From NCBI RefSeq assembly GCF_024347335.1, contig NZ_AP025463.1, positions 310,001 through 374,000 on the forward strand: DNA of 64,000 nucleotides, read 5' to 3'. Source of the stretch: Vibrio celticus (GTDB lineage Bacteria; Pseudomonadota; Gammaproteobacteria; Enterobacterales; Vibrionaceae). Within the stretch, counting starts at the first letter, position 1. The number at the start of each line of letters is the position of its first letter. Below, piece after piece: positions 34,083-43,151 of this stretch. A program made the position numbers and the translations under genes. A model generated the notes under the pieces. It did not search any database, was not told the DNA's origin, and saw only the letters and a list, made by a program, of their open reading frames with translations.

Positions 34083-34106
34083 ATGAATGGCTTAATGACC
34101 ATTCAT
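34083..34106. promoter_or_regulatory. Palindrome before the six-gene operon
   Basis: ATGAATGG and CCATTCAT, 8-bp perfect arms 8 nt apart, 25-48 nt upstream of the DedA start. Its size and spacing suit a TetR-like operator. No matching regulator gene is adjacent. Confidence 0.5.
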
Positions 34107-34282
34107 TGAGTGTAGTAAATTAAATAGACACGAGGAGCAGAGAAAAACTTACAGACAATTAGCGCTTTTTTGTGTTGATTGGATGCAATGAGTGGTTTGA
34201 ACTATGCGGTTTCGGTGCAGAATCAAAGGATGTTTAAGGGTTAGAAACGTAAGGTTTTGGATTGAAGATTCAGAAGAAAAGA

Positions 34283-34312
34283 AAAAGGCTGAGTTGTTAA
34301 ACTCAGCCTTTT
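34283..34312 (-). terminator. Terminator of the nucleotidase gene
   Basis: AAAAGGCTGAGTT/AACTCAGCCTTTT with a GTTA loop, followed on the minus strand by TTC. Confidence 0.85.
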
Positions 34313-34342
34313 AGAAGGTTAACTATGGATTACTTAAGTAAC

Positions 34343-36319
34343 CTATTTAGTTAGGTCAATCTGGTAAACAGCGAAACCAACATCGTCAGTCGCAACACGT
34401 TTCATCGGGTATTGACCCTTTTCTTTGATGAACTCTGCTGCTTTCTCGCTTGGCGACGTTTCAAAGCGGATATCTAGCTTGTTATCTGTTTTGATTGGCG
34501 CAAATGACCAGTTGTTGTCAGCCGTTGGGCTTACTTGACCTTGCTCTTTGCTTACGCGAGAGATGTAGTTTGCAAGAACAGTGCGGTTCTCATCTGGTGC
34601 ATCAAATGCGATGAAATCTTCACCTGTGCCTGGGAATTTAGCACTGTATGCACGGTAGTTGTTGGTTGCGATCAGGAAGTCTTGCTTCATGTCGATTGGC
34701 TTACCTTGGTAAGTTAGGCCAACAATACGCTGTGAATCAGGGTTAACCACTTTACAGTTTGCATCGTATTTCGCAGGTTGAGTTACGTCGATTTGGTAAT
34801 TAACACCGTCGATAACATCGAAGTTGTAAGTGCGGAAGTTATCCCACTCGATCAACTGCTGTGGTGCTGTTGAGTTAACATCCACTTGGTTGAACTGACC
34901 TGCAGAACACTCAAGCCACTCTTTTACTTCGTGACCTGTTACCTTCATTGCAACTAGCGTGTTTGGGTAAAGGTACAAGTCAGCTGCGTTACGGAATGTC
35001 AGTTGGCCAGATTCAACTTCAGTGAAGTTCGCTGGGTCATTCTTACGGCCGCCCGCTTTGAATGGTGCAGCAGCAGAAAGTACTGGTGTACCGTCTAGGT
35101 CTGGGTCACCTTGGATGAACTGTTCAACGTAATCTTTCTGTGCAAGGTTAACAATCTGTACTGTTGGATCGTCTTGTACTAGAGACAAGAAGCTGTACAT
35201 TACGTCGTCTGCTTTACCAATCGGTTGGTTAACAAACTCACGAGTACCTGCGTGGTCTTTTTCTAGTGCTGTTACGATGCCTTCATCAGCTGCAGCAAGC
35301 GATTTCTTCTCGATCTTGTCGTAGATAGGGCGCGCTTCTGATTGGCCTTTTACTACTTCCCACTTACCGTCTTTTTGTGCAAGTGTTAGATCCATAACAC
35401 CAACGTGGCTACCCCAACGACCTGGCATTACTGCCGCAACGCCGTTCATTGTGCCAGTTTCGTTGTCGATGCCTTGGATGTCATCAAAACCTTTACCTGG
35501 GAATACGGCGTGAGAGTGGCCGAATGCGATTGCATCGATGCCGTCTACTTCAGATAGGTAGAACGTTGAGTTCTCTTCGCCATTTTTGTATGGGTCCGTT
35601 GATACGCCTGAGTGAGGGATAGCAACGATAACTTCAGCGCCTTCCGCTTTCATTTGAGGTACTAACTCGTTCGCGGTTTCAATGATATCGCGAGCGATCA
35701 CTTTACCTTCAAGGTTCTTCTTATCCCACGTCATGATTTGTGGTGGAACGAAACCGATGTAGCCGACTTTTACTTCATGCTCTACGCCAGCAGTATCTTC
35801 AAACGTGTGCGTCTTGATGATGTAAGGCGTGAAGTAGTGTTCTTTGGTTTTTGCGTCGTAAACGTTAGCACTGATGTACGGGAAATCAGCATCGTTGATT
35901 GACTCTTCTAAGAACTCAAGACCGTAGTTGAATTCGTGGTTACCTAGGTTTGCAGCGTCGTAGCTTAGCTGGTTCATAGCTTTGTATGCAGGGTGAACTT
36001 CACCGGCTTCGATGCCTTTGTCTGCCATGTAGTCACCCATTGGGCTACCTTGCAGCAAGTCACCGTTATCAACTAATACGCTGTTGGTTACTTCGTTTTG
36101 AGCTTCTTTTACTAGAGTTGCAGTACGTGCTAAGCCGATTTTTTTCGATGGCTTGTCTTTGTAGTAATCGTAATCCATTAGGTTGGTATGGATGTCCGTT
36201 GTCTCTACGACACGTAGTTTAATCACTTCATCGGTATCTGGTGTTGTTGTACAGCCTGCTAGAGTCAAACCAAGACCCGCAAGTACAGCCAATGACAAAG
36301 GTTTCATTGCAACTTTCAT
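34343..36319 (-). CDS. cpdB: 2',3'-cyclic-nucleotide 2'-phosphodiesterase / 3'-nucleotidase, lipoprotein form
   Basis: 658 residues. Lipoprotein signal ending LAGC near residue 23, unlike soluble E. coli CpdB. Metallophosphatase domain with RVVETTDIHTNLMDYDYY, VDNGDLLQGSPMGDY, NLGNHEFNYG and FGHSHAVFPG, then the 5'-nucleotidase C-terminal domain (about 380-560). The DYDYY segment after the first motif is the CpdB mark. It degrades 2',3'-cyclic and 3'-nucleotides for phosphate and nucleoside uptake. GGAG precedes ATG 36319. Confidence 0.9.
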   Translation of the reverse strand: MKVAMKPLSLAVLAGLGLTLAGCTTTPDTDEVIKLRVVETTDIHTNLMDYDYYKDKPSKKIGLARTATLVKEAQNEVTNSVLVDNGDLLQGSPMGDYMADKGIEAGEVHPAYKAMNQLSYDAANLGNHEFNYGLEFLEESINDADFPYISANVYDAKTKEHYFTPYIIKTHTFEDTAGVEHEVKVGYIGFVPPQIMTWDKKNLEGKVIARDIIETANELVPQMKAEGAEVIVAIPHSGVSTDPYKNGEENSTFYLSEVDGIDAIAFGHSHAVFPGKGFDDIQGIDNETGTMNGVAAVMPGRWGSHVGVMDLTLAQKDGKWEVVKGQSEARPIYDKIEKKSLAAADEGIVTALEKDHAGTREFVNQPIGKADDVMYSFLSLVQDDPTVQIVNLAQKDYVEQFIQGDPDLDGTPVLSAAAPFKAGGRKNDPANFTEVESGQLTFRNAADLYLYPNTLVAMKVTGHEVKEWLECSAGQFNQVDVNSTAPQQLIEWDNFRTYNFDVIDGVNYQIDVTQPAKYDANCKVVNPDSQRIVGLTYQGKPIDMKQDFLIATNNYRAYSAKFPGTGEDFIAFDAPDENRTVLANYISRVSKEQGQVSPTADNNWSFAPIKTDNKLDIRFETSPSEKAAEFIKEKGQYPMKRVATDDVGFAVYQIDLTK

Positions 36320-36769
36320 TTTGTAGCTCCAAAGTGGATAGTAGAAAATTCGTTGCGTAATGTAACAAAATGGAATGAAACAATGATTACAACGAATGTG
36401 AATTCGTGACTTAGATCGATTACTTTATGGTGTTCTGCAAGACGCCTCCCAAACCTGCTTAATCGATGCGCAACTGATATCGATAATATTAGTCCATTCA
36501 TTTCACCTGCTTATCGATAAATTAAATCCCTTATCAGCTTTTCGAATAAAAAATGAAATTTTAGAATTTCCAGTAATATGAGAGGCTCGTCATAATGCCT
36601 ATATCAAGGACGTATCAGGCAGACGAATAGCAAGGATAGCTCAACACGAAGCTTCTGTTTTCTTCTAGTGCCAATACTCCCATTCACTCAAGTGGATGAG
36701 TTAAATCCCATGCTTGGCAAGACCAAGTAATGAATTGCTCGTAACGCGAGCCTTAAAGGAAGCACTGAA
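36320..36769. other. Intergenic region upstream of cpdB and cysD
   Basis: 450 nt without a gene. It should hold both divergent promoters. TTCCAG, 17 nt, CATAAT (to 36596) is a weak cysD candidate. Two copies of TTATCGATA-like sequence face each other at 36478-36486 and 36511-36520. No convincing CysB site, tRNA or riboswitch was seen. Confidence 0.5.
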
Positions 36770-37678
36770 ATGGACCAAGAACGTTTAACCCACCTAAAAC
36801 AGCTCGAAGCGGAAAGTATTCATATTATCCGTGAAGTGGCGGCTGAGTTTGATAACCCAGTGATGATGTACTCCATCGGTAAAGATTCTTCTGTGATGCT
36901 TCATTTAGCTCGCAAAGCGTTTTACCCAGGCAAGATTCCATTCCCACTATTACACGTTGATACGGACTGGAAATTCCGCGAGATGATTGAGTTTCGTGAC
37001 CGCACAGCAGAAAAGTACGGTTTTGACCTTTTGGTACATAAGAACCCTGAAGGTATCGAGATGGGTTGTAGCCCATTCGTACATGGTTCTTCGAAACACA
37101 CAGACATCATGAAAACTCAGAGCCTTAAGCAGGCGTTAAACAAGTATGGGTTCGATGCGGCTTTCGGTGGCGCGCGTCGTGATGAAGAGAAATCTCGAGC
37201 GAAAGAGCGTGTTTACTCTTTCCGCGATAAGAACCACACATGGGATCCAAAAAACCAACGTCCAGAGTTGTGGCACACCTACAACGGTCAGGTGAATAAG
37301 GGCGAAAGTATTCGTGTATTCCCTTTATCAAACTGGACTGAACTGGATATTTGGCAATACATCTATCTAGAGAGCATCGATATTGTTCCGCTTTACCTTT
37401 CTGATAAACGCCCAGTTGTTGAGCGTGATGGCATGCTGATCATGGTTGATGATGACCGCATGGAGCTGCAAGAAGGTGAAGTGATTGAAGAGAAAAGCGT
37501 TCGTTTTCGTACTTTAGGCTGTTACCCACTAACCGGAGCGGTTGAATCTGAGGCGAATACGCTAACAGGCATTATTGAAGAGATGCTGGTGGCGACGTCT
37601 AGTGAGCGTCAAGGTCGAGCGATTGACCATGATCAGTCGGGCTCTATGGAGCTGAAAAAGCGCCAAGGTTATTTCTAA
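36770..37678 (+). CDS. cysD: Sulfate adenylyltransferase subunit 2
   Basis: 302 residues, E. coli length. The ATP pyrophosphatase PP-motif is SIGKDSS (35-41), with the family segment FGGARRDEEKSRAKER in the middle. With CysN it makes adenosine phosphosulfate from ATP and sulfate. It is followed 18 nt later by cysN. The operon cysDN-transporter-cysC supplies PAPS for cysteine. Confidence 0.97.
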   Translation: MDQERLTHLKQLEAESIHIIREVAAEFDNPVMMYSIGKDSSVMLHLARKAFYPGKIPFPLLHVDTDWKFREMIEFRDRTAEKYGFDLLVHKNPEGIEMGCSPFVHGSSKHTDIMKTQSLKQALNKYGFDAAFGGARRDEEKSRAKERVYSFRDKNHTWDPKNQRPELWHTYNGQVNKGESIRVFPLSNWTELDIWQYIYLESIDIVPLYLSDKRPVVERDGMLIMVDDDRMELQEGEVIEEKSVRFRTLGCYPLTGAVESEANTLTGIIEEMLVATSSERQGRAIDHDQSGSMELKKRQGYF

Positions 37679-37696
37679 GAATCTAAGGAAAGAAAA

Positions 37697-39127
37697 ATGA
37701 ATAGTGCAGTAGAAGCCGAATTGGCTGAACTAGGGATTGAAGGTTATCTAAGTCAGCATCAGCATAAATCTATGCTTAGATTTTTAACTTGTGGCTCGGT
37801 AGATGATGGTAAAAGTACGCTGATCGGTCGCTTGCTCCATGATACAAAACAGATTTATGAAGATCAGCTAGCGGCGGTTCACTCGGATAGCCAACGAGTG
37901 GGTACGACAGGTGAGAAACCTGATTTGGCACTGCTTGTTGATGGCCTGCAGGCTGAACGTGAGCAAGGCATCACGATCGACGTAGCTTACCGCTACTTCT
38001 CGACGCAAAAACGTAAATTCATTATTGCTGATACCCCAGGGCATGAGCAGTACACGCGCAACATGGCAACAGGCGCTTCAACGTGTGATCTGGCTGTGAT
38101 CTTGATTGATGCTCGTAAGGGCGTTCTGGATCAAACCCGTCGTCACTCGTTTATTTCTAACCTACTTGGTTTGAAGCATTTCATCGTCGCTGTAAATAAG
38201 ATGGATCTGGTGGATTACTCGCAAGATCGTTTTGAAGAGATTCGCGATCAGTATCTAGAGTTTGCAGAAAACCTAGAAGGCGAAACTAACATTCAGATCT
38301 TGCCAGTATCGGCGCTTGAAGGCATCAACGTTGCTGCACCAAGTAAAGAGCTTGCATGGTTCGAAGGCCCATCTCTGCTAGAAGTGCTAGAGAACGTCGA
38401 CATCGATCAAAAGCGTTCTGCGGGTGAATTCCGATTCCCAGTGCAGTATGTCAATCGTCCGAACTTAGATTTCCGTGGCTTTGCTGGCACCGTTGCCTCT
38501 GGCCGTGTCAGTGTCGGTGATGAAATCAAGGCGCTGCCGTCGGGTAAAACGTCGAAAGTTGCACGCATTGTAACTTTTGATGGTGATTTGGAGTCTGCGC
38601 AAGCAGGCTTGGCGGTAACGCTAACCCTTGAAGATGAGATCGATATCAGCCGTGGCGATTTGATTGTGTTGGAAAACGCGCAGATTGAATCTACCAACCA
38701 CGTATTGGCCGACATCGTGTGGATGACAGAGCAACCACTGCAACCAGGCAAAGCTTACGACATCAAGATCGCAGGCAAGAAAACCGTCGGTCAGGTTGAA
38801 ACTGTTCGTCACCAATATGACATCAACAACCTATCGACTCACGCTGTCGATGAGTTGCCACTGAATGGTATTGGTTTGTGTGAATGGTCATTGAACGAGA
38901 CTGTCGCACTGGATAAATACCGTGAGAGTGCCGATACCGGTGGCTTTATCGTTATCGACCGACTAACCAACGTGACGGTTGGCGCGGGTTTGATTCGAGA
39001 CCGTTTGGACTCTGTTGAACAGCAAGTCGGTAACTTCTCTGCATTTGAACTTGAGTTCAACGCATTGGTTCGTAAGCATTTCCCTCATTGGGATGCCAAA
39101 GATCTAAGCCAATTACTGAAGTCATAA
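37697..39127 (+). CDS. cysN: Sulfate adenylyltransferase subunit 1 (GTPase)
   Basis: 476 residues. GTPase motifs GSVDDGKS (33-40), DTPGHEQYTRNM and NKMDLVD, then EF-Tu-like beta barrels. GTP hydrolysis drives APS formation by CysD. There is no fused APS kinase domain (cysC is separate). AAGGAAAG lies upstream. Confidence 0.97.
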   Translation: MNSAVEAELAELGIEGYLSQHQHKSMLRFLTCGSVDDGKSTLIGRLLHDTKQIYEDQLAAVHSDSQRVGTTGEKPDLALLVDGLQAEREQGITIDVAYRYFSTQKRKFIIADTPGHEQYTRNMATGASTCDLAVILIDARKGVLDQTRRHSFISNLLGLKHFIVAVNKMDLVDYSQDRFEEIRDQYLEFAENLEGETNIQILPVSALEGINVAAPSKELAWFEGPSLLEVLENVDIDQKRSAGEFRFPVQYVNRPNLDFRGFAGTVASGRVSVGDEIKALPSGKTSKVARIVTFDGDLESAQAGLAVTLTLEDEIDISRGDLIVLENAQIESTNHVLADIVWMTEQPLQPGKAYDIKIAGKKTVGQVETVRHQYDINNLSTHAVDELPLNGIGLCEWSLNETVALDKYRESADTGGFIVIDRLTNVTVGAGLIRDRLDSVEQQVGNFSAFELEFNALVRKHFPHWDAKDLSQLLKS

Positions 39128-39192
39128 ACGACCAAGTAACTGCTTATTGAATCAGGCGGAAACCGATCGTTTCCGCCATAAAGGACGGGTAT

Positions 39193-40917
39193 ATGTGGCA
39201 ACAAGGATTTGTATTAGCGATTTTGCTCGGCATCATTACTTGCCTGCTCGTTACCCGTATTAAGCCAAGCTTTATCTTTGCTGGTGCGGCGTTTATTGCT
39301 TTTATGGCAGGCATGATCGACTTGTCGAGCTTAGCCAATAACTTCACTAACTCTTCGTTACTGACTTTAATTCTTCTTATCCTCGCATCAAGTGCGTTGG
39401 AGAAAACTCGCTTAATCAGTTGGGTTAGCCGCAATATCTCTGAAGGTCGGCTAGGTACCGTGGTTGCGAAGTTGGGTATTTCCACAGCGTTACTTTCATC
39501 TTTTACCAATAACACCGCGGTGGTGGTCTCTTTGATCGGGGCGATCAAACGTAATCAACAACATGCGCCGTCTAAGTTACTTATCCCGTTGTCATATGCT
39601 GCCATCTTAGGTGGCACCCTGACATTGATCGGTACTTCAACTAACTTGATCATCAATAGCTTTGTTGAAGATGCGGGTTTGCCGAGCTTAAACTTTTTCA
39701 CACCAACGTTGATCGGTTTAGCGGTCTTGGTCGGTGGTGTGTTGATCCTTATCCCTCTGAGTTACTTCCTGCCCAGTTACGATGATGGTTCCCAAGATGA
39801 TTTGCCTTACTTTTTAGAAGCAAGAGTGGAACCTGGCTCACCGTTAGTTGGTCGTAGCGTAAGCGAAAATAATCTTAGAGCGCTGAGAAAACTGTTCTTA
39901 GCCGAAGTGATTCGAGACGGTAAAACCACCGCGTCTATAGACCCTGATTTTATACTGCAAGCTCGTGACCGACTGCTGTTTTGTGGCGACGTTGAAAGTG
40001 TAGCGACACTGCAAGAAATTCAAGGATTAACTCTGTTTGGCCAGCATCACCTTAACGGACAAAGCTTTGTTGAGGTCGTGGTGAGTTCGTCTGCAAGCTT
40101 CTGTAATAAAACCCTCAAAACCAGCCAGTTTAGAGATCGCTTCGATGCGGTTGTGGTTGCCATTCGTCGTGGTCATGAACGCCTTGAAGGTGGCCTTGGA
40201 AACATCACATTAACCGCTGGCGATACCTTGATTTTGGTTCCAGGAAAACGTTTTGAAGAACAGCGTCAACAACACAATAAAGAGTTTGTGTTGATGAACG
40301 ACCTAGACTCAAGCGCCAAGCTTGATGCCGATAAATCGACGTTTGTGTTGCTCGGCTTTGCTAGTGTGATTGGGTTATCGCTCGCTGAAGTCGTGCCGAT
40401 TATTAAAGGGCTAGCGGGATTTTTATTATTGCTGGTGGCATTTGGTGTAGTACAACTTGGTGAGCTTCGCCGCCGTTTCCCCGTCGATATTGTCGTGATC
40501 GTTGGTTCGGCGCTCTCTATTGCTCAACTGATGATTTCATCTGGGTTGTCTGAGCGAATGGGGCTGATGTTTATGGAGGCCTTTAATGGCTGGGGCGTGT
40601 TTGGAGCGCTAGTCGCGACCTATTTCATGACGTTGGTCCTAACTGAGTTGGTGACCAACAATGCGGCAGCGGCACTCTCATTCCCCATTGGCTACAGTAT
40701 GGCAGTAGGCTATGGCGTCGATCCAATGCCGTTCATCATGGCGGTTCTGTTTGGTGCCAGTGCCAGTTTTATTTCGCCATACGGCTACCAAACCAACTTA
40801 CTTGTTTATAGCGTAGGTAATTACCACCTTACGGATTATCTGCGCATCGGCATCCCAATCTCGATTGTTTATTCGGGTTTGGTGCTGACCCTAATTCCTT
40901 ATTTTTTCCCATTTTAA
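39193..40917 (+). CDS. SLC13-family permease with TrkA-C domains
   Basis: 574 residues. N-terminal membrane half (TM helices from residue 5), two soluble RCK/TrkA-C domains around 205-285 and 295-365 (EARVEPGSPLVGRSV and SFCNKTLKTSQF), then a second membrane half with LTELVTNNAAAALSFPIG, the SLC13 signature. It lies between cysN and cysC, so sulfate or thiosulfate uptake is likely; the ion is inferred from context. Confidence 0.88.
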   Translation: MWQQGFVLAILLGIITCLLVTRIKPSFIFAGAAFIAFMAGMIDLSSLANNFTNSSLLTLILLILASSALEKTRLISWVSRNISEGRLGTVVAKLGISTALLSSFTNNTAVVVSLIGAIKRNQQHAPSKLLIPLSYAAILGGTLTLIGTSTNLIINSFVEDAGLPSLNFFTPTLIGLAVLVGGVLILIPLSYFLPSYDDGSQDDLPYFLEARVEPGSPLVGRSVSENNLRALRKLFLAEVIRDGKTTASIDPDFILQARDRLLFCGDVESVATLQEIQGLTLFGQHHLNGQSFVEVVVSSSASFCNKTLKTSQFRDRFDAVVVAIRRGHERLEGGLGNITLTAGDTLILVPGKRFEEQRQQHNKEFVLMNDLDSSAKLDADKSTFVLLGFASVIGLSLAEVVPIIKGLAGFLLLLVAFGVVQLGELRRRFPVDIVVIVGSALSIAQLMISSGLSERMGLMFMEAFNGWGVFGALVATYFMTLVLTELVTNNAAAALSFPIGYSMAVGYGVDPMPFIMAVLFGASASFISPYGYQTNLLVYSVGNYHLTDYLRIGIPISIVYSGLVLTLIPYFFPF

Positions 40918-40941
40918 TGCTGTTTATTTAAAGGACTAATT

Positions 40942-41562
40942 ATGACCGCAGTACTCAAACCAAAAGATGAGAATGTTGTGTGGCATCAACACTCGATTGA
41001 TAAAACATTTCGCTCTGATCTGAAATCACAAAAGCCAGCCGTGCTCTGGTTCACGGGATTATCTGGTTCTGGGAAGTCGACAGTCGCTGGAGCATTAGAA
41101 AATCGCTTGGCACAGCTTGGTTACCATACTTACTTATTGGATGGCGATAATGTGCGTCATGGGTTATGTAGCGACCTTGGCTTCTCTGAGCAGGATCGCC
41201 GAGAGAATATTCGTCGTATTGGTGAGCTCGCTAAATTGATGGCGGATGCGGGTTTGATCGTGTTGTCAGCGTTTATTTCCCCACATCAAGCTGAAAGACA
41301 GTTAGTGCGAGACTTGCTACCTGAAGGCGAGTTTTTAGAGGTGTTTGTGAACACGCCACTCGAGGTTTGTGAGCAGCGTGACCCTAAAGGCCTGTATAAG
41401 AAAGCACGAGCTGGAGAGATCCCGAATTTTACAGGCATTAGCTCAGTGTACGAAGCGCCTCAGAACCCTGAGATAGATTTACCTGCGGGTGAGAAGACAC
41501 TCGATGAACTGGTGGAATTGTGTATTGATGCTTTAGAGAAGCGTAATATTTTAGCCAACTGA
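40942..41562 (+). CDS. cysC: Adenylylsulfate kinase
   Basis: 206 residues. P-loop GLSGSGKST (39-47), DGDNVRHGL, and SAFISPHQAERQ with the phosphoserine-position Ser of the family. Phosphorylates APS to PAPS. Last gene of the cys unit. An inverted repeat AAGGCT/AGCCTT enclosing TTTATC/GATAAA (41579-41632) follows but has no T tract. Confidence 0.96.
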   Translation: MTAVLKPKDENVVWHQHSIDKTFRSDLKSQKPAVLWFTGLSGSGKSTVAGALENRLAQLGYHTYLLDGDNVRHGLCSDLGFSEQDRRENIRRIGELAKLMADAGLIVLSAFISPHQAERQLVRDLLPEGEFLEVFVNTPLEVCEQRDPKGLYKKARAGEIPNFTGISSVYEAPQNPEIDLPAGEKTLDELVELCIDALEKRNILAN

Positions 41563-41728
41563 GATCGTTGGTATGACTAAGGCTACTCAGCTGTTTATCT
41601 GTTTATTCACGATCGATAAATAGTGCAGCCTTGGTTTACCGAGACAAGAAACCTATCCTCTAGATTCTCTTTATTCTTCTCAATATTCTTCACTTTTTAC
41701 ACCGTCTATTTTTTGCACCGTCGAGTGC

Positions 41729-42637
41729 CTAGACGGTGTAATTCACACTGCTTTTCACTTCTGTCTGTACCGTGAACTTCTGACTTAATAGAGCAATCAG
41801 TTGATCGTAATACTGCATGTTGGGTTTGTTGCCAAGTAAGGTGCACAGCTCATTACCTGTTGGACTGAATCGGTAATAAACCAGTTTAACCCCTTTTGAA
41901 ATAGGCGCCAGTGACATGCTCTTACCTTGATAAGTTAGGTGTAGGGCTGGGTCGAAATCAATCTCTCCAGATTCTAATTCTGTTCCTAGAATAATCCCGA
42001 GTTCAATCAAATGGAGTAGGCTGGAGTAGGGCAGGTTGTGCCCACCAAGGTTGATGGTGTTGGTGGTGTCCCTTTTGCCAAAGCTGAATAACCCAGCATG
42101 AGACTTAAAGCCGAGTAAGAGCTTTCTGCTGTTATCGCTACCAAAGCTACAACCCAGTGATGCCGCTCTTTGTAGGGTTAACGCTTCTTTTGGCGTCATG
42201 TCTTTTAAGATCTGAAGCGCCTTCATCGATGTCGAGCCTGGATTGGTGACTTCTCGTTTCAGTACTTGAGCCCATAGCCTCTGCATCGATGTATTGTGGA
42301 TCTCTTGTGCCATATCGAAGAAACGGTATAGCCAGTCCTGATCTGGGTCTCCAGCCGCTTCATCCTTACACGAAGAGTGTGCCAACTTCAGAATCTGTTC
42401 TAGATTCTTTTGGCGAAGCTCTCTACGTTTCTTCTCTCGCAATAGTGCCCGTTCGATAAGCGTACTCTCAGCTTTATCGTTTGGCTTTGCACTATGACTA
42501 ATTAAGGAATCGAGGCCGAAGCTTTGTGCGATGTGCAGCATTCTGCTGGCACTGTCGGCAATATGAGGCTTTTTCTCATGCTTATGCTGTGTGTCGCTAG
42601 CATGCTCAATGATCACTGGCTGTTTGGTTTCTGACAT
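41729..42637 (-). CDS. TIGR03899-family protein
   Basis: 302 residues, no signal or membrane helix. A His/Lys-rich N-terminus, a basic coiled stretch (ERALLREKKRRELRQKNLEQIL) near 60-90, and a conserved core QRLWAQVLKREVTNPGSTSMKALQILKDMTPKEA. I recognise it as the TIGR03899 family of gammaproteobacteria; no function is known. Monocistronic; AGGTACTCTT lies before the ATG. Confidence 0.75.
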   Translation of the reverse strand: MSETKQPVIIEHASDTQHKHEKKPHIADSASRMLHIAQSFGLDSLISHSAKPNDKAESTLIERALLREKKRRELRQKNLEQILKLAHSSCKDEAAGDPDQDWLYRFFDMAQEIHNTSMQRLWAQVLKREVTNPGSTSMKALQILKDMTPKEALTLQRAASLGCSFGSDNSRKLLLGFKSHAGLFSFGKRDTTNTINLGGHNLPYSSLLHLIELGIILGTELESGEIDFDPALHLTYQGKSMSLAPISKGVKLVYYRFSPTGNELCTLLGNKPNMQYYDQLIALLSQKFTVQTEVKSSVNYTV

Positions 42638-42666
42638 AAGAGTACCTTTAGGGGACGACTCAAAAA

Positions 42667-42820
42667 CAATCGTAGTAAATAATTGCTCAGCCTAGCTTGT
42701 TAAAACGCTCGATAACTGCGTTAGAATTTTTGATTGTAGAATAACTACTTATCAAAAAGATCTGGCTTGTTCTCAGGCCTTTTTCCTACGCTATTTCTGA
42801 ACAATTACGTATTGCGATTG
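42667..42820. repeat. MITE-like palindromic element
   Basis: About 154 bp with imperfect terminal inverted repeats: the 23 nt from 42667 (CAATCGTAGTAAATAATTG...) match the complement of 42798-42820 at about 18 positions. The centre is a hairpin TTTTTGAT/ATCAAAAA (42727-42734, 42751-42758) enclosing GTAG/CTAC. No ORF. I recall similar dispersed palindromes in vibrios, but cannot check copy number. It fills half of the 42638-42956 gap; the rest, up to 42956, shows only a weak Fur-like AATGATAAT. Confidence 0.55.
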
Positions 42821-42956
42821 GTATAACTGTCTAAAATGTAACTCTTTATCTTATTGGTGGCTAGATTTTGCGTGCAAAGTCGAAGGTTTCAACAAAATTT
42901 TACTTTTGCTAATGATAATAAAATGTTAAATTTGTTGTAATTCTCAAGGAGGAGTT

Positions 42957-43061
42957 ATGAATCAAGTCAATGATAACAAGCTGAAGAAACAGCTTAGTAT
43001 AGGGTTATTACTCGCGACTTATGTCGCTGTTCTAGCTTACTTATCTAATTACATCGCGTAA
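42957..43061 (+). CDS. 34-residue single-span membrane peptide
   Basis: Starts MNQVNDNKLKKQLSIG and ends in a hydrophobic helix (LLLATYVAVLAYLSNYIA). AAGGAGGAG lies 2 nt before the ATG, an almost perfect ribosome site, the main reason to believe it. The charged N-terminus and one helix suit an inner-membrane small protein. It faces the zrg genes and lies right after the palindromic element. No family is recognised. Confidence 0.6.
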   Translation: MNQVNDNKLKKQLSIGLLLATYVAVLAYLSNYIA

Positions 43062-43151
43062 TTTAGAAGAAAATTATCGTTATTAAACTGTTGTTGAATG
43101 ATCGCAATCGTTCAGTGACGGCAGCTCATCCTTGAGCCACCCTTCTAATGA

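Noticed and set aside
41699..41739. Terminator for the TIGR03899 gene made by ACACCGTCTA/TAGACGGTGT
   Set aside because: The arms are real but 21 nt apart, overlap the stop codon and have no T run on the minus strand.
42918..42940. Fur box before the small membrane peptide
   Set aside because: AATGATAAT matches one half of the consensus but the other half is poor.
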